A DNA stretch of 37,163 nucleotides from Wenzhouxiangella sp. (GCA_007119095.1 SKQI01000255.1:1-37163), one strand, 5' to 3'; counted from the stretch's first letter, positions 27,449 to 36,973 are shown. Translations and numbers: made by a program. The notes: a model not told the origin generated them from the letters alone.

Positions 27449-27797
27449 AACTGATCAGTTCCCGCGCGTGCAGCGCCTGATTCCAGAACTGGACCAGGCT
27501 GGAAAACTGGAATCGCTGAGGCAGCTGGTCGCCGTGGCGGCGCTGCCAGGCCGTCTGACAGACCTGCAGCAACAAGTTGGAACGGGGGCACGGGTTGTTC
27601 CAGCCTTCGGCATGCGCCGGCAAAGCCCAGTCAACACCCGGTCCATGCAGAAAAACCGCCGTTGTGATGCCAGCATTTACGCTCTCGAGCGTGGCCTGCA
27701 GCGCTACAGGTCCGTCACCGCTGTCGGGGGCCGCCCGCACCAGGATCAAGGTATCGCAACAGTGCGCGAATTCCACCGCGCTATACTCGGAAGACAT
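27441..27797 (-). CDS. TusD/DsrE-like sulfur relay subunit
   Basis: AVFLHGPGVDWA; LLQVCQTAWQRR aligns with the TusD active-site cysteine region; SSLVQFWNQALHARELISFG C-terminus. Confidence 0.75.
   Translation of the reverse strand: MSSEYSAVEFAHCCDTLILVRAAPDSGDGPVALQATLESVNAGITTAVFLHGPGVDWALPAHAEGWNNPCPRSNLLLQVCQTAWQRRHGDQLPQRFQFSSLVQFWNQALHARELISFG
27782..27787 (+). promoter_or_regulatory. -10-like TATACT, 8 bp before the ATG of bepA
   Basis: ccgcgcTATACTcggaagacATG read directly. Confidence 0.4.
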
Positions 27798-29301
27798 GAA
27801 CCTTCACCCTCCAGTTCCGGTCTTAGCGGGCATGCTGCGCCTTATGCCAAAGACAATTCTCATTCTGCTCATTGTAGCGATTTGTAATGTTGCTGCCGCT
27901 CAGCAGCGCGTTCTGTTGCCGGACATGGGCGGAACCAGCACACGTGTTCTGACACCGGACCAGGAGCAGAGCTTCGCGCGCGACTTCGAACGGTACATGC
28001 GGGCGCACAATCTGCTGGTCGAAGATCCCATGATTCGCGATTACTTCGACGACATGGGGTTTCGCCTTGTCGCCCATTCCGACAGGCCGGCGGCTGATTT
28101 TCATTTCTTCGTCCTGCGCGACCCTGGAATCAATGCATTCGCCACCGTCGCTGGCGTCATTGGCCTGAATGCCGGGCTGATTTTGCTGGCCCACGACGAA
28201 AGCGAGGTCGCCGGCGTGGTCGCTCACGAAATCGCTCACGTTACCCAGGACCATATCGCCCGCGCGATTGAAAACCAGCAACAAGTATCTTTGCCAGCCA
28301 TGCTCGCAACCATTGGCATTGCGATTGCCGCCGGTCTGGCCGGCGCCGGCGGCGATGCCAGTCAGGCCGTGTTGATGAGCGGGATGGGCCTGGCCCAGCA
28401 ACTGCAGATCAACCATACCCGGCAGGCCGAAGCAGAAGCCGACCGGGTCGGCATTGGTTTGCTGGCCAGAGCCGGCTTCGACCCGCATGGCATGACCCGT
28501 TTTTTCGAGCGTCTGAACATGCACAGCCGGGCGATGGGTTCAGGCCCGCCGGAATATCTGCGCACTCACCCGCTAACCGTCAACCGAATCGCTGAAGCAC
28601 GTGATCGCGCGGAACGCTTCGCTGATCGTCAACCCCTGGAGGATACGTCCTTCCATTTCATTCAGGCCCGACTGCGCGTTCAAATGTCGCCGAATGCCGA
28701 CCAAAACACGCAATGGTTCCAGACTCGTCTCGAGAGAGGCGAGCGCCCTGCAGATGCCATGCGCTACGGACTGGCACTGTCCCTGATCCAGGCCAAACGT
28801 TTGGACGAAGCCGAGAAAGAACTGGAGGTTTTGCTGACCGAGCAACCACAGCGCCAGCTGTTCAGGATGTTGCTCGCCGACCTGCGGCTTGCACAGGGGC
28901 GCCACTCAGAGAGCGTCGAAATTCTCGCCGAGCTCTATCAGCATTTTCCCGGCAACCGCGGTGTTTCAGTTCAATACGCCGAAACACTCATGCACACGGG
29001 CGAGCCCGCCTATGCACAACGGGCGCTGGCCGTGCTGCGGCCATACCTTCGAAGCTTCCCGGGTGACCTGCGTATGACCGAGCTGATGGCTCGGGCCGCC
29101 AACCTGGCTGGAGAACCAATTCGCGCGGCCGAAGCGGTGGCCGACAGCTACGTGCTGCGAGGCGGCGTCAGCGAAGCCATCGACCAACTTGAGCGAGTCA
29201 GTGCACGTGATGACCTGGACTACTATCAGCGCGCTCGCATCAGTGCCCGGCTATCCGAACTTCGCAGCGAGCAGGTCAGGCTGATGACGCGCGGCCGCTG
29301 A
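27796..29301 (+). CDS. bepA: Beta-barrel assembly-enhancing protease, M48 peptidase with TPR region (ORF from 27577; start could also be 27832 or 27844)
   Basis: Signal peptide; GVVAHEIAHVTQDHIAR (HExxH), EAEADRVGIGLLARAGFDPHGM, C-terminal TPR-like helices. Confidence 0.9.
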   Translation: MNLHPPVPVLAGMLRLMPKTILILLIVAICNVAAAQQRVLLPDMGGTSTRVLTPDQEQSFARDFERYMRAHNLLVEDPMIRDYFDDMGFRLVAHSDRPAADFHFFVLRDPGINAFATVAGVIGLNAGLILLAHDESEVAGVVAHEIAHVTQDHIARAIENQQQVSLPAMLATIGIAIAAGLAGAGGDASQAVLMSGMGLAQQLQINHTRQAEAEADRVGIGLLARAGFDPHGMTRFFERLNMHSRAMGSGPPEYLRTHPLTVNRIAEARDRAERFADRQPLEDTSFHFIQARLRVQMSPNADQNTQWFQTRLERGERPADAMRYGLALSLIQAKRLDEAEKELEVLLTEQPQRQLFRMLLADLRLAQGRHSESVEILAELYQHFPGNRGVSVQYAETLMHTGEPAYAQRALAVLRPYLRSFPGDLRMTELMARAANLAGEPIRAAEAVADSYVLRGGVSEAIDQLERVSARDDLDYYQRARISARLSELRSEQVRLMTRGR

Positions 29302-29414
29302 AGTACTTCAACCACGTTGGACTGAACAGCGACGGTCAACGAGCTTTCATCCATCGGCGTGCCGTTTTCGGCTACATTGTGGTCTCTGGCCCACCGCATC
29401 ACAATACAAAAGTC

Positions 29415-31553
29415 ATGGCTGAACCCGCCGCTGAGTCCGTTGTCCAGGTCCGGCAACATGCCGTGCAGATCGACCACTGGCAAGATGATGACTTGTCGCC
29501 GCCCGAACTGCTGTTCAATCGTGAACTCAGCCTGCTGACCTTTACCCGGCGCGTTCTGGAGCTGGCCAGGGATCCGAAGGTGCCTTTGCTGGAAAGGCTG
29601 CGCTTCTTGTGTATTTCCTGCACCAACCTGGATGAGTTTTTTGAAGTTCGGGTCGCATCGGTCAGGCAAAGATTGCAGCACGGGGCCAACCAGCCCGGAC
29701 CGGATGGGTTGACGCCTTCAGCCGCCCTGGAAGTCATCCGCGACGCCGTGGTTGAAATGGTCCAGGAGCAGTACCGGGTGATGAACGACGAACTGACCCC
29801 CGAACTGGCCGAGCAAGGCATACATATCCTTCGGCGATCCGAGTGGACCAAGCGCCAGCGCGAGTGGTTGCACGACCATTTTCGCCAGGAACTGATGCCG
29901 GTTCTCAGCCCACTGGGCCTGGACCCCGCCCACCCATTCCCGCGCATTCTCAACAAAAGCCTCAATTTCGCCGTCGCACTGGAGGGGCGCGATGCTTTCG
30001 GCCGCGACAGTGGCATGGCCCTGGTGCGGGCACCGCGATCCTTGCCCCGCATTATCCGAATTCCGGAAAACCACAGCCGCGGCCCCGACGATTTTGTCTT
30101 CCTGTCCTCGATCATCCATGCCTTCATCGACGAGCTGTTTCCCGGCATGCAGGCCAAGGGCTGCTATCAATTCAGAGTGACCAGAAACAGCGAACTATTC
30201 GTCGACGAAGAAGAAATCGAGGATCTTGCCCGGGCCCTGGAAGGCGAACTGATGGAACGCGGTTTCGCCGAGGCTGTTCGACTGGAGGTGGCTGACAATT
30301 GCCCTGAGGACATCACCCGCTTTCTGGCCTCGAAATTCGGCATCGAGGACGCAGACATCTACCGCTGCGATGGGCCGGTCAATCTTAACCGGATGAGCGC
30401 TATCTGCGACCTCGCCGACCGACCCGACCTGAAGTATCCGCCCTTTCAGCCCAATACGCCGAAATCATTGCTGTCCGGGAGCAACCTGTTCCACGCCATC
30501 CGCCGACGCGACTGGTTGCTGCATCACCCCTACGACAGCTTTCAGCCGGTGGTGGATCTATTGCGCCAGGCTGTGTCCGACCCAGACGTACTTGCGATCA
30601 AGCAAACGCTGTATAGAACCGGCGTCGACTCGGCGCTGGTTGGCTTGCTGGTCGAAGCGGCGCGAGCCGGCAAGGATGTCACCGTCATCGTTGAACTGCG
30701 CGCTCGTTTTGATGAGGAGGCCAATATCACCCTGGCTACCCGCTTGCAGGAGGCCGGGGTTCAGGTGGTGTACGGCATCGTCGGCCACAAGACCCACGCC
30801 AAGATGTTGCTGCTGGTCCGGCGCGAGAACGATCGCCTGGTCCGCTACGTACACCTGGGTACCGGCAACTACCATCAGGGGACGGCCAAGGCCTATACCG
30901 ACTGGAGCTTGCTGACCGGAGATGCGCGGATCGGGCAGGATGTCCATCGGATTTTCCAGCAGCTGTCCGGCCTGGGCCGGGTGCAGAAGCTCAACAAGCT
31001 GGTGCAATCCCCATTCGGGCTGCATGATTTCCTGCTCGAGCGCATCGATCGAGAAACCCGACATGCGCTGGCCGGCAAAACGGCTCGTGTCAGCGCGAAA
31101 ATGAATTCTCTGACCGAGCCCAGCATTATCCATGCCTTGTACCGGGCTTCGCGCGCCGGGGTCGAAGTAAAACTGGTCGTGCGAGGCATTTGCTGTCTGC
31201 GACCCGGCATCTCCGGGCTATCCGACAACATCCGGGTGCGCTCCATTCTTGGACGCTTTCTGGAACACAGTCGCATCTACCACTTCGAGAACGATGGCCA
31301 GCCCGAAACCTGGGCAGCCAGCGCAGACTGGATGGAGCGTAACCTGTTCCAGCGCGTCGAAACCTGTTTCCCCATCGAGGATGCAGACGCGGCAGAGCGG
31401 GTTTATCACGACAGCATCCAGCTCGCCTTCGAAGACAACGTCCAGGCCTGGGAGCTGCAGGGTGATGGCACCTACCATCTGATGCATCCTGTCGGCGAAG
31501 AGCAGCCCCGCTCTATCCAGGGTCTACTCATGGAACAGGCGGCTGATGACTGA
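29415..31553 (+). CDS. ppk1: Polyphosphate kinase 1 (start at MAEPAAES; ORF GTG start at 29379)
   Basis: FNRELSLLTFTRRVLELA, LRFLCISCTNLDEFFEVRVA, AIKQTLYRTGVDSALVGLL, YVHLGTGNYHQGTAKAYTDWSLLT, VVRGICCLRPGI. Confidence 0.98.
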   Translation: MAEPAAESVVQVRQHAVQIDHWQDDDLSPPELLFNRELSLLTFTRRVLELARDPKVPLLERLRFLCISCTNLDEFFEVRVASVRQRLQHGANQPGPDGLTPSAALEVIRDAVVEMVQEQYRVMNDELTPELAEQGIHILRRSEWTKRQREWLHDHFRQELMPVLSPLGLDPAHPFPRILNKSLNFAVALEGRDAFGRDSGMALVRAPRSLPRIIRIPENHSRGPDDFVFLSSIIHAFIDELFPGMQAKGCYQFRVTRNSELFVDEEEIEDLARALEGELMERGFAEAVRLEVADNCPEDITRFLASKFGIEDADIYRCDGPVNLNRMSAICDLADRPDLKYPPFQPNTPKSLLSGSNLFHAIRRRDWLLHHPYDSFQPVVDLLRQAVSDPDVLAIKQTLYRTGVDSALVGLLVEAARAGKDVTVIVELRARFDEEANITLATRLQEAGVQVVYGIVGHKTHAKMLLLVRRENDRLVRYVHLGTGNYHQGTAKAYTDWSLLTGDARIGQDVHRIFQQLSGLGRVQKLNKLVQSPFGLHDFLLERIDRETRHALAGKTARVSAKMNSLTEPSIIHALYRASRAGVEVKLVVRGICCLRPGISGLSDNIRVRSILGRFLEHSRIYHFENDGQPETWAASADWMERNLFQRVETCFPIEDADAAERVYHDSIQLAFEDNVQAWELQGDGTYHLMHPVGEEQPRSIQGLLMEQAADD

Positions 31554-33063
31554 AAGCGGACTCTACGCAGCAGTCGATCTCGGCAGTAACAGTTTCCACA
31601 TGATCGTGGCGCGGTTGGACAACGGCCAGCTGCGCGTCATTGACAGAATCAAGGACATGGTCCGGCTGGGCGGTGGACTGGGGCGGGATGGTCAACTCGA
31701 TCCGGAAACTCGCGAACGCGCGCTAGCCAGCCTGTCGCGCTTCGGTCAACGCCTGGCCGGCATTCCGGATCAGCAGATCCGCGCGGTCGGCACCCAGACC
31801 TTCAGGCGGCTGCGCAATCCGGCCGCCTTTCTGGTCGTCGCTGAAACTGCGCTGGGGTGTCCCATCGACATTGTCAGCGGCCGCGAAGAGGCAAGGCTGG
31901 TGTATCTGGGTGTCAGCCAGGGCATGCCGGCGCCCAAGGGGCGCCGACTCGTCATCGATATTGGCGGTGGCTCGACCGAACTGGTAATCGGTGCCAGCGC
32001 AACAGAACCGGCCCAGGCCGAAAGTTTCGGTCATGGCTGCGTCGCCGTGACCCGCTCGGCTTTTCCCGACGGCCGGATCACGCCCGAACGCTGGCAGCGA
32101 GCCAGTCGAATGATCGCCGCTGAGCTGCAGGGGCACGCAGAAATATTCAGGCGCTTCGGTTGGGATGAAGCGGTCGGCTCATCCGGCACAATCAAGGCCG
32201 TAGCCAGCATGCTGGCCACTTTGCAGCCCGATCTGCGCCCCGGCGTGCACAGGGGCGCCTTGGCGGACTTGTGCGAGCGCATGCTGAAGGCAGGTCACGT
32301 CGACAACATCGACATAGCCGGGGTATCGGAACGCCGGAAACCAGTGATTGCAGGTGGCCTGCTGGTACTGGACACGGTGATGGAAACGTTGGCCATCGAG
32401 CACCTTCAGGTATCTGAATTCGCGCTGCGCGAGGGCCTGCTGCATGATCTGCTGGGCCGCCTGGAAGATCGTGACCCGCGCGATAATACTGTCCAGGCGA
32501 TGGTAAAACGCTACCAGGTGGATATCGAGCAGGCCAACCGCATTGCCGATTGGACGCGCACTGCACTCGACCAGGTGGCTGAAGACTGGCGCCTGGGCCC
32601 CGCCCATGCCGACATGCTGTTCTGGATCAGCCAGCTGCACGAGATCGGCCTGGCGATTGCCCATGACAACGACCATCTGCATACCGGCTACATCCTCGAG
32701 CATGCCGACATGCCCGGGTTTGGACGCCAGGAGCAGCAAGTCCTGGCCACGCTGGCACGCTTGCAGCGCCAGCGCATTCAGCCCGAGCTGCTAAACAAGC
32801 TGCCGCCGCGCCTGCACGATTCCGTCCGTCGGCTGCTCGCCCTGCTGCGAATCGGCCTGGCCATGGGCAGGGCACGATCAGACCGAATCATGATTGATTT
32901 CGGGCTCAGTGCCGACAATGACACCTTGCGACTTGCACTGCCATCCGGCTGGCTACAAGCCCACCCTCTGACCCGACAAGATCTTGAAGTCGAGCAGCTA
33001 CAGCTGGCCCGGCTGGATATCAGCCTGGCGCTGGAAGCACTTGACCAGTCGCCACTTGCATGA
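31546..33063 (+). CDS. ppx: Exopolyphosphatase / Ppx-GppA family
   Basis: AAVDLGSNSFHMIVARL, RAVGTQTFRRLRN, IDIVSGREEARLVYLGV, VIDIGGGSTELVIG. Confidence 0.95.
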   Translation: MTESGLYAAVDLGSNSFHMIVARLDNGQLRVIDRIKDMVRLGGGLGRDGQLDPETRERALASLSRFGQRLAGIPDQQIRAVGTQTFRRLRNPAAFLVVAETALGCPIDIVSGREEARLVYLGVSQGMPAPKGRRLVIDIGGGSTELVIGASATEPAQAESFGHGCVAVTRSAFPDGRITPERWQRASRMIAAELQGHAEIFRRFGWDEAVGSSGTIKAVASMLATLQPDLRPGVHRGALADLCERMLKAGHVDNIDIAGVSERRKPVIAGGLLVLDTVMETLAIEHLQVSEFALREGLLHDLLGRLEDRDPRDNTVQAMVKRYQVDIEQANRIADWTRTALDQVAEDWRLGPAHADMLFWISQLHEIGLAIAHDNDHLHTGYILEHADMPGFGRQEQQVLATLARLQRQRIQPELLNKLPPRLHDSVRRLLALLRIGLAMGRARSDRIMIDFGLSADNDTLRLALPSGWLQAHPLTRQDLEVEQLQLARLDISLALEALDQSPLA

Positions 33064-33986
33064 TGAACACTTGGCTACCCAGTGCCAGCATGGCGACCAT
33101 TCACCAAAGGGCTGAAATCCTGAACTTGATCCGACGATTTTTCCTGGATAGGAATGTGACCGAGGTTCAGACACCACTACTGACACCGGCCGGGGTGACT
33201 GACCCGCATATCGAAAGCCTCCAAATCGAAGGCCATGAAGGCTTTTTGCGCACCTCTCCGGAATACTTTCACAAGCGCCTGCTGGCCGCGGGATTCGGGG
33301 ATCTGTACGAGCTTGGGCCGGTTTTTCGTGGTGGTGAACGCGGCCGGTTCCACCGCATGGAGTTCTGCCTGCTGGAATGGTATCGACGCGACTGGCACTG
33401 GCGCGATCTGGCCGGCGAAGTCTGTGAGCTGATTACGGACTGCGCTGAGCGGCTCGACTGCCACCCCTTGAAGATTGAATGGTTAAGCTGGCAAGAGGGC
33501 TTCACCAGGATCGGTATTGATGCTGCTGATGCCGAGGTAAAAAAACTGCGGGCACTGGCGCCCGAGATGGTTGGCGACAGTGATCTCGATGGCTTGTTGG
33601 ACTATCTGTTTTCGCGCGACATTCAGGCGCATTTCGAGCCTGGAGTCATTACGATCGTGCACGCATACCCGGCCAGCCAGGCGGCCCTGGCCCAGCTTGA
33701 TCCGGAACGACCCGGATTCGCCCAGCGTTTCGAGATATTTGTCGGCCCGACCGAACTGGCAAACGGCTACCAGGAGCTGACCTGTTCTGAAGAGCAACAT
33801 ATGCGCTTTCAGGCCGATAATCAGCGCCGGCAATCACTTGGCCTCCCGAACATGCCGCTTGATGAAAACCTGCTGGCTGCGCTGAAAGCTGGCCTGCCAG
33901 CCTGCGCGGGTGTTGCCCTGGGCGTTGATCGATTACTAGTCGCGCTGCTCGGGCACAACAATATCGATCATGTCTGCGCTTTTTGA
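33060..33986 (+). CDS. epmA: Elongation factor P--(R)-beta-lysine ligase (GenX/PoxA/YjeA)
   Basis: Class II LysRS-like catalytic core without anticodon domain: TPLLTPAGVTDPHIESLQ, LRTSPEYFHKRLLAAGFGDLYELGPVFRGGERGRFHRMEFCLLEWYR, GVALGVDRLLVALLG. Confidence 0.95.
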   Translation: MMNTWLPSASMATIHQRAEILNLIRRFFLDRNVTEVQTPLLTPAGVTDPHIESLQIEGHEGFLRTSPEYFHKRLLAAGFGDLYELGPVFRGGERGRFHRMEFCLLEWYRRDWHWRDLAGEVCELITDCAERLDCHPLKIEWLSWQEGFTRIGIDAADAEVKKLRALAPEMVGDSDLDGLLDYLFSRDIQAHFEPGVITIVHAYPASQAALAQLDPERPGFAQRFEIFVGPTELANGYQELTCSEEQHMRFQADNQRRQSLGLPNMPLDENLLAALKAGLPACAGVALGVDRLLVALLGHNNIDHVCAF

Positions 33987-34481
33987 GTCACCGGATTCGA
34001 TCATTCTCATCACGGTCGTGTGAACTCGGTCTAACAAACTCAACTGATTGGTTCGATACACCCGGCGAACCAGATCGCTGTCAATCTCCAAGGCGCTTTC
34101 ATCGGCAAGCTGCAGCACAAGTCTGCCCTCGGACAGTAACTGTTCCATCCGGGAAGCGTATTCCAGCCCATCAGCGTCAGGACGCCGAATGCCGATGGGA
34201 AAACCATGAACAAGCTCCCCATCCAACATCTCTACTGTGACAAGACTGCGCGGACGACTTCGCGCCACCAGCGTCAACTCTGTTGCCAGTTCATAGCCGA
34301 CTGGCAGCAGCAGCCGGTCTGGTCCATCCGGACCCTCCACAATCAGCTCCTCGATCAGCCCCGGCCAATAGTGGGAGATAAAATGACGAGCAGGCAGCAG
34401 TGGAAGTAGTAGAATACAGGCCGTTAGCGCGATTATGATGACTAACTGTTCCAGCCAGTAGGTCAGTGGTCCGGGCATCAT
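33936..34481 (-). CDS. Uncharacterised membrane-anchored protein, 181 aa
   Basis: N-terminal TM segment LVIIIALTACILLLPLLP then a soluble domain; 3' end overlaps epmA by 51 bp. Confidence 0.6.
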   Translation of the reverse strand: MMPGPLTYWLEQLVIIIALTACILLLPLLPARHFISHYWPGLIEELIVEGPDGPDRLLLPVGYELATELTLVARSRPRSLVTVEMLDGELVHGFPIGIRRPDADGLEYASRMEQLLSEGRLVLQLADESALEIDSDLVRRVYRTNQLSLLDRVHTTVMRMIESGDSKSADMIDIVVPEQRD

Positions 34482-34584
34482 GAATGCAATATAGCAGATG
34501 ACCGGGTCGGCACGTCCGCGGCGGAAGGGGGCACGCAGGGAGCAGATAATTCAAAAACCAAAGGGGTCGCAAGTTGGAGCATGC

Positions 34585-35559
34585 ATGACCCAAGACATCA
34601 CCGTAAGGCCGGCGAGATCCGCCGAGATTCCAACGCTGGCCCGACTGATAGAAAACCAGCTGCCTGACATGATGGCCGGGCGCAAACGCCCGGAAAACAT
34701 CGAACATCATCTTGCTCGCCTGATACCCGACCAGTGCCTGATGCTGGCCACGCTGGGTAACCGTCTGGCCGGCCTGATCGCTGTCGACCTTGATCATCTG
34801 CGCGTCCTGGCCTGTTACCTGGATCCGGAAACGGCCACTCCCGATACGCCGCGGCGACTGTTTTCCGCCGCAGAGCAGCTAGTGGCTTCCTTTGGCGCGC
34901 GCTCATTGAACTGCCAGACCAAAAAACAGGTGACCGGCTTCATGGCGTCCATGGGCTACGAGCAGCCAGCCGATCCTGATCTGGCCGAAGCGACCGTTCT
35001 GACCAAGGATCTAACCAAGCGGGCGAGCCCCGAGTTGAAGAAAATCTTCGAACTGCTGGACGAGCTTGGAATTCCGGAAGACTACGGCATCAAACGCCGA
35101 TTACAGCTCATTCCCGAGGCGAAAGCGCTGGTTTCCATTGGGCCGGACATTTTCGACCGGGATCAGCGCCTGACGCCGGCGGCTGCCACGGCGTGGGGAA
35201 GAATGCGATCTGCCGCGGCCAATAACGGCATCGATTTGCAGCTGGTTTCCGCCTACCGTGGCCTGAATTACCAGGTCAACCTGGTCCGCCGCAAGCTCAA
35301 TGAAGGCAAGCGCCTCGACGAAATCCTCAAGGTCTCGGCGGCGCCTGGCTACAGCGAACATCACGGCGGCCGTGCCGTCGACGTAACCACCCCGGGCTGC
35401 AAACCGCTGGAGCAGGACTTCGCGGAGACACGAGCCTACCAGTGGTTGAAGTCAAATGCCGGCATTTATGGCTTCAAGGAAAGCTACGGCATGGCCAATC
35501 GCCACGGCATCACCTGGGAGCCCTGGCACTGGTGTTACCGCCATCGGCCAGGGCGATAA
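34585..35559 (+). CDS. GNAT-like N-terminal domain fused to M15 (VanY/D,D-carboxypeptidase) peptidase domain (ORF from 34498)
   Basis: N-term ITVRPARSAEIPTLARLIENQL...LMLATLGNRLAGLIAVD...GFMASMGYE; C-term LQLVSAYRGLNYQVNLVRRKL, APGYSEHHGGRAVDVTTPG, GITWEPWHWCYR; no signal peptide visible. Confidence 0.85.
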   Translation: MTQDITVRPARSAEIPTLARLIENQLPDMMAGRKRPENIEHHLARLIPDQCLMLATLGNRLAGLIAVDLDHLRVLACYLDPETATPDTPRRLFSAAEQLVASFGARSLNCQTKKQVTGFMASMGYEQPADPDLAEATVLTKDLTKRASPELKKIFELLDELGIPEDYGIKRRLQLIPEAKALVSIGPDIFDRDQRLTPAAATAWGRMRSAAANNGIDLQLVSAYRGLNYQVNLVRRKLNEGKRLDEILKVSAAPGYSEHHGGRAVDVTTPGCKPLEQDFAETRAYQWLKSNAGIYGFKESYGMANRHGITWEPWHWCYRHRPGR

Positions 35560-35560
35560 A

Positions 35561-36973
35561 TCAACGGATGGCCTGGTAAGCCTCCAGCGCCCGCTCACGA
35601 CTGCCTTTCAGGTCGACAATGGGGCGCGGATAGTCGCCACAACGTTCGCCATCGGCCAGGGGCTGGTGGATGCGCGCTTTCGGCCGCTTCGCCAGCTCCC
35701 GGCACCAACGCGCCACGTAGCGACCCTCGGGGTCGAATTTTTCGCCCTGCAAAACCGGGTTGAAGACCCGGAAATAAGGGGCGGCATCGGCGCCGCAGCC
35801 GGCGGTCCACTGCCAGCCCTGGGTGTTGTTACCGAGGTCTGCATCGACCAGCGTATCCCAGAACCACTCGGCCCCTTCCTGCCAGGGAACGAGCAGGTTC
35901 TTGGTCAGGAAGGAAGCCACCACCATCCGCACTCGATTGTGCATCCAACCGGTTGCCCACAGCTCGCGCATGCCGGCATCGACCATGGGAATCCCGGTCC
36001 GGCCCTGCTGCCAGGCTTTCAAATCCTTTTGATAATCCGCAGGCTTCCGCCACGGGAAATTCTGAAACGGCTCCTTCAGCGCGTGGGTTGGCAGATGCGG
36101 ATAATGAAACAGCAGTAACCAGGAAAACTCGCGCCAGGCCAGTTCCCGCAACAGCGACAGGCGCCCCTTGCCGCGCGGAATCTCGCCGGCTTCATCCAGG
36201 GCCAGGGCAACCTGGCGCGGGGACAGCTCGCCAAAATGCAGGTAAGGCGAAAAGCGCGAGGTGCCGGCCCGATCCGGACGATTGCGCAGGTCGTCATATT
36301 CGGCGGCACCTTCTTCAACAAAGCTGTCCAGTCGCCTGCGCGCCGCCAGCTCGCCGGGCGCCCAGCGCCGGGCAAAGCCATCGGCCCAATTCAGACGGGG
36401 CAACAACTCCAGAGCATCAACGCCGGCGTTGGCCGGCCAGCGCGCAGGAGCGGCCAGCTTTTGCGGCTCGGGACAGCAAGCCGGCACACGCCAGTCCTTC
36501 TGCATGCGCTTCCAGTACGGTGTAAACACCAGGTAGGGCGAGCGATCCGACTTGACCAGTTCCCACGGCTCGAAAAGCAATGCGGCATTGAAGCTGCGCA
36601 CCTCCAATCCGGAATCACGCAAGGCCGCTTTCAGGCCGCGATCGCGCTCAACCAGGGCCGGTTCGTACAGACGATTCCAGTAGACTGCGCTGGCACCGGT
36701 GACCTGGCGCATACGCTCAAGCTCGGTCGCAGTCTCCCCCTTGGCCACAATCAAACGGCTGCCGCGTTTCTCAAGGCGCTCGGCCAGCTCGGTCAGCGAG
36801 TGGTGCAGCCACCAACGGGCGGCACCACCCGGTGCCCAGTCACCTTCGGCCTCCGGGTCCCAGACGAATACCGGCACGATATGTTCGTGATGCTTGCGGG
36901 CGTGGTCCAGGGCCGGGTTGTCGGCCAATCTCAAATCTCTTCTGAACCAGACAATCGCGGTTGATGCGCTCAC
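35561..36973 (-). CDS. phrB: Deoxyribodipyrimidine photolyase (class I cryptochrome/photolyase family)
   Basis: IVWFRRDLRLADNPAL, TSRFSPYLHFGELSPRQV, ELAWREFSWLLLFHYP, TGIPMVDAGMRELWATGWMHNRVRMVVASFLTKNLLVPWQEGAEWFWDTLVDADLGNNTQGWQW. Confidence 0.97.
   Translation of the reverse strand: MSASTAIVWFRRDLRLADNPALDHARKHHEHIVPVFVWDPEAEGDWAPGGAARWWLHHSLTELAERLEKRGSRLIVAKGETATELERMRQVTGASAVYWNRLYEPALVERDRGLKAALRDSGLEVRSFNAALLFEPWELVKSDRSPYLVFTPYWKRMQKDWRVPACCPEPQKLAAPARWPANAGVDALELLPRLNWADGFARRWAPGELAARRRLDSFVEEGAAEYDDLRNRPDRAGTSRFSPYLHFGELSPRQVALALDEAGEIPRGKGRLSLLRELAWREFSWLLLFHYPHLPTHALKEPFQNFPWRKPADYQKDLKAWQQGRTGIPMVDAGMRELWATGWMHNRVRMVVASFLTKNLLVPWQEGAEWFWDTLVDADLGNNTQGWQWTAGCGADAAPYFRVFNPVLQGEKFDPEGRYVARWCRELAKRPKARIHQPLADGERCGDYPRPIVDLKGSRERALEAYQAIR

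Noticed and set aside
27823-28524. 233 aa minus-strand ORF inside bepA
   Set aside because: Antisense shadow of a strongly supported M48 protease gene.
35953-36964. Plus-strand ORFs of 190 and 242 aa opposite phrB
   Set aside because: Antisense to a photolyase gene with clear family motifs.
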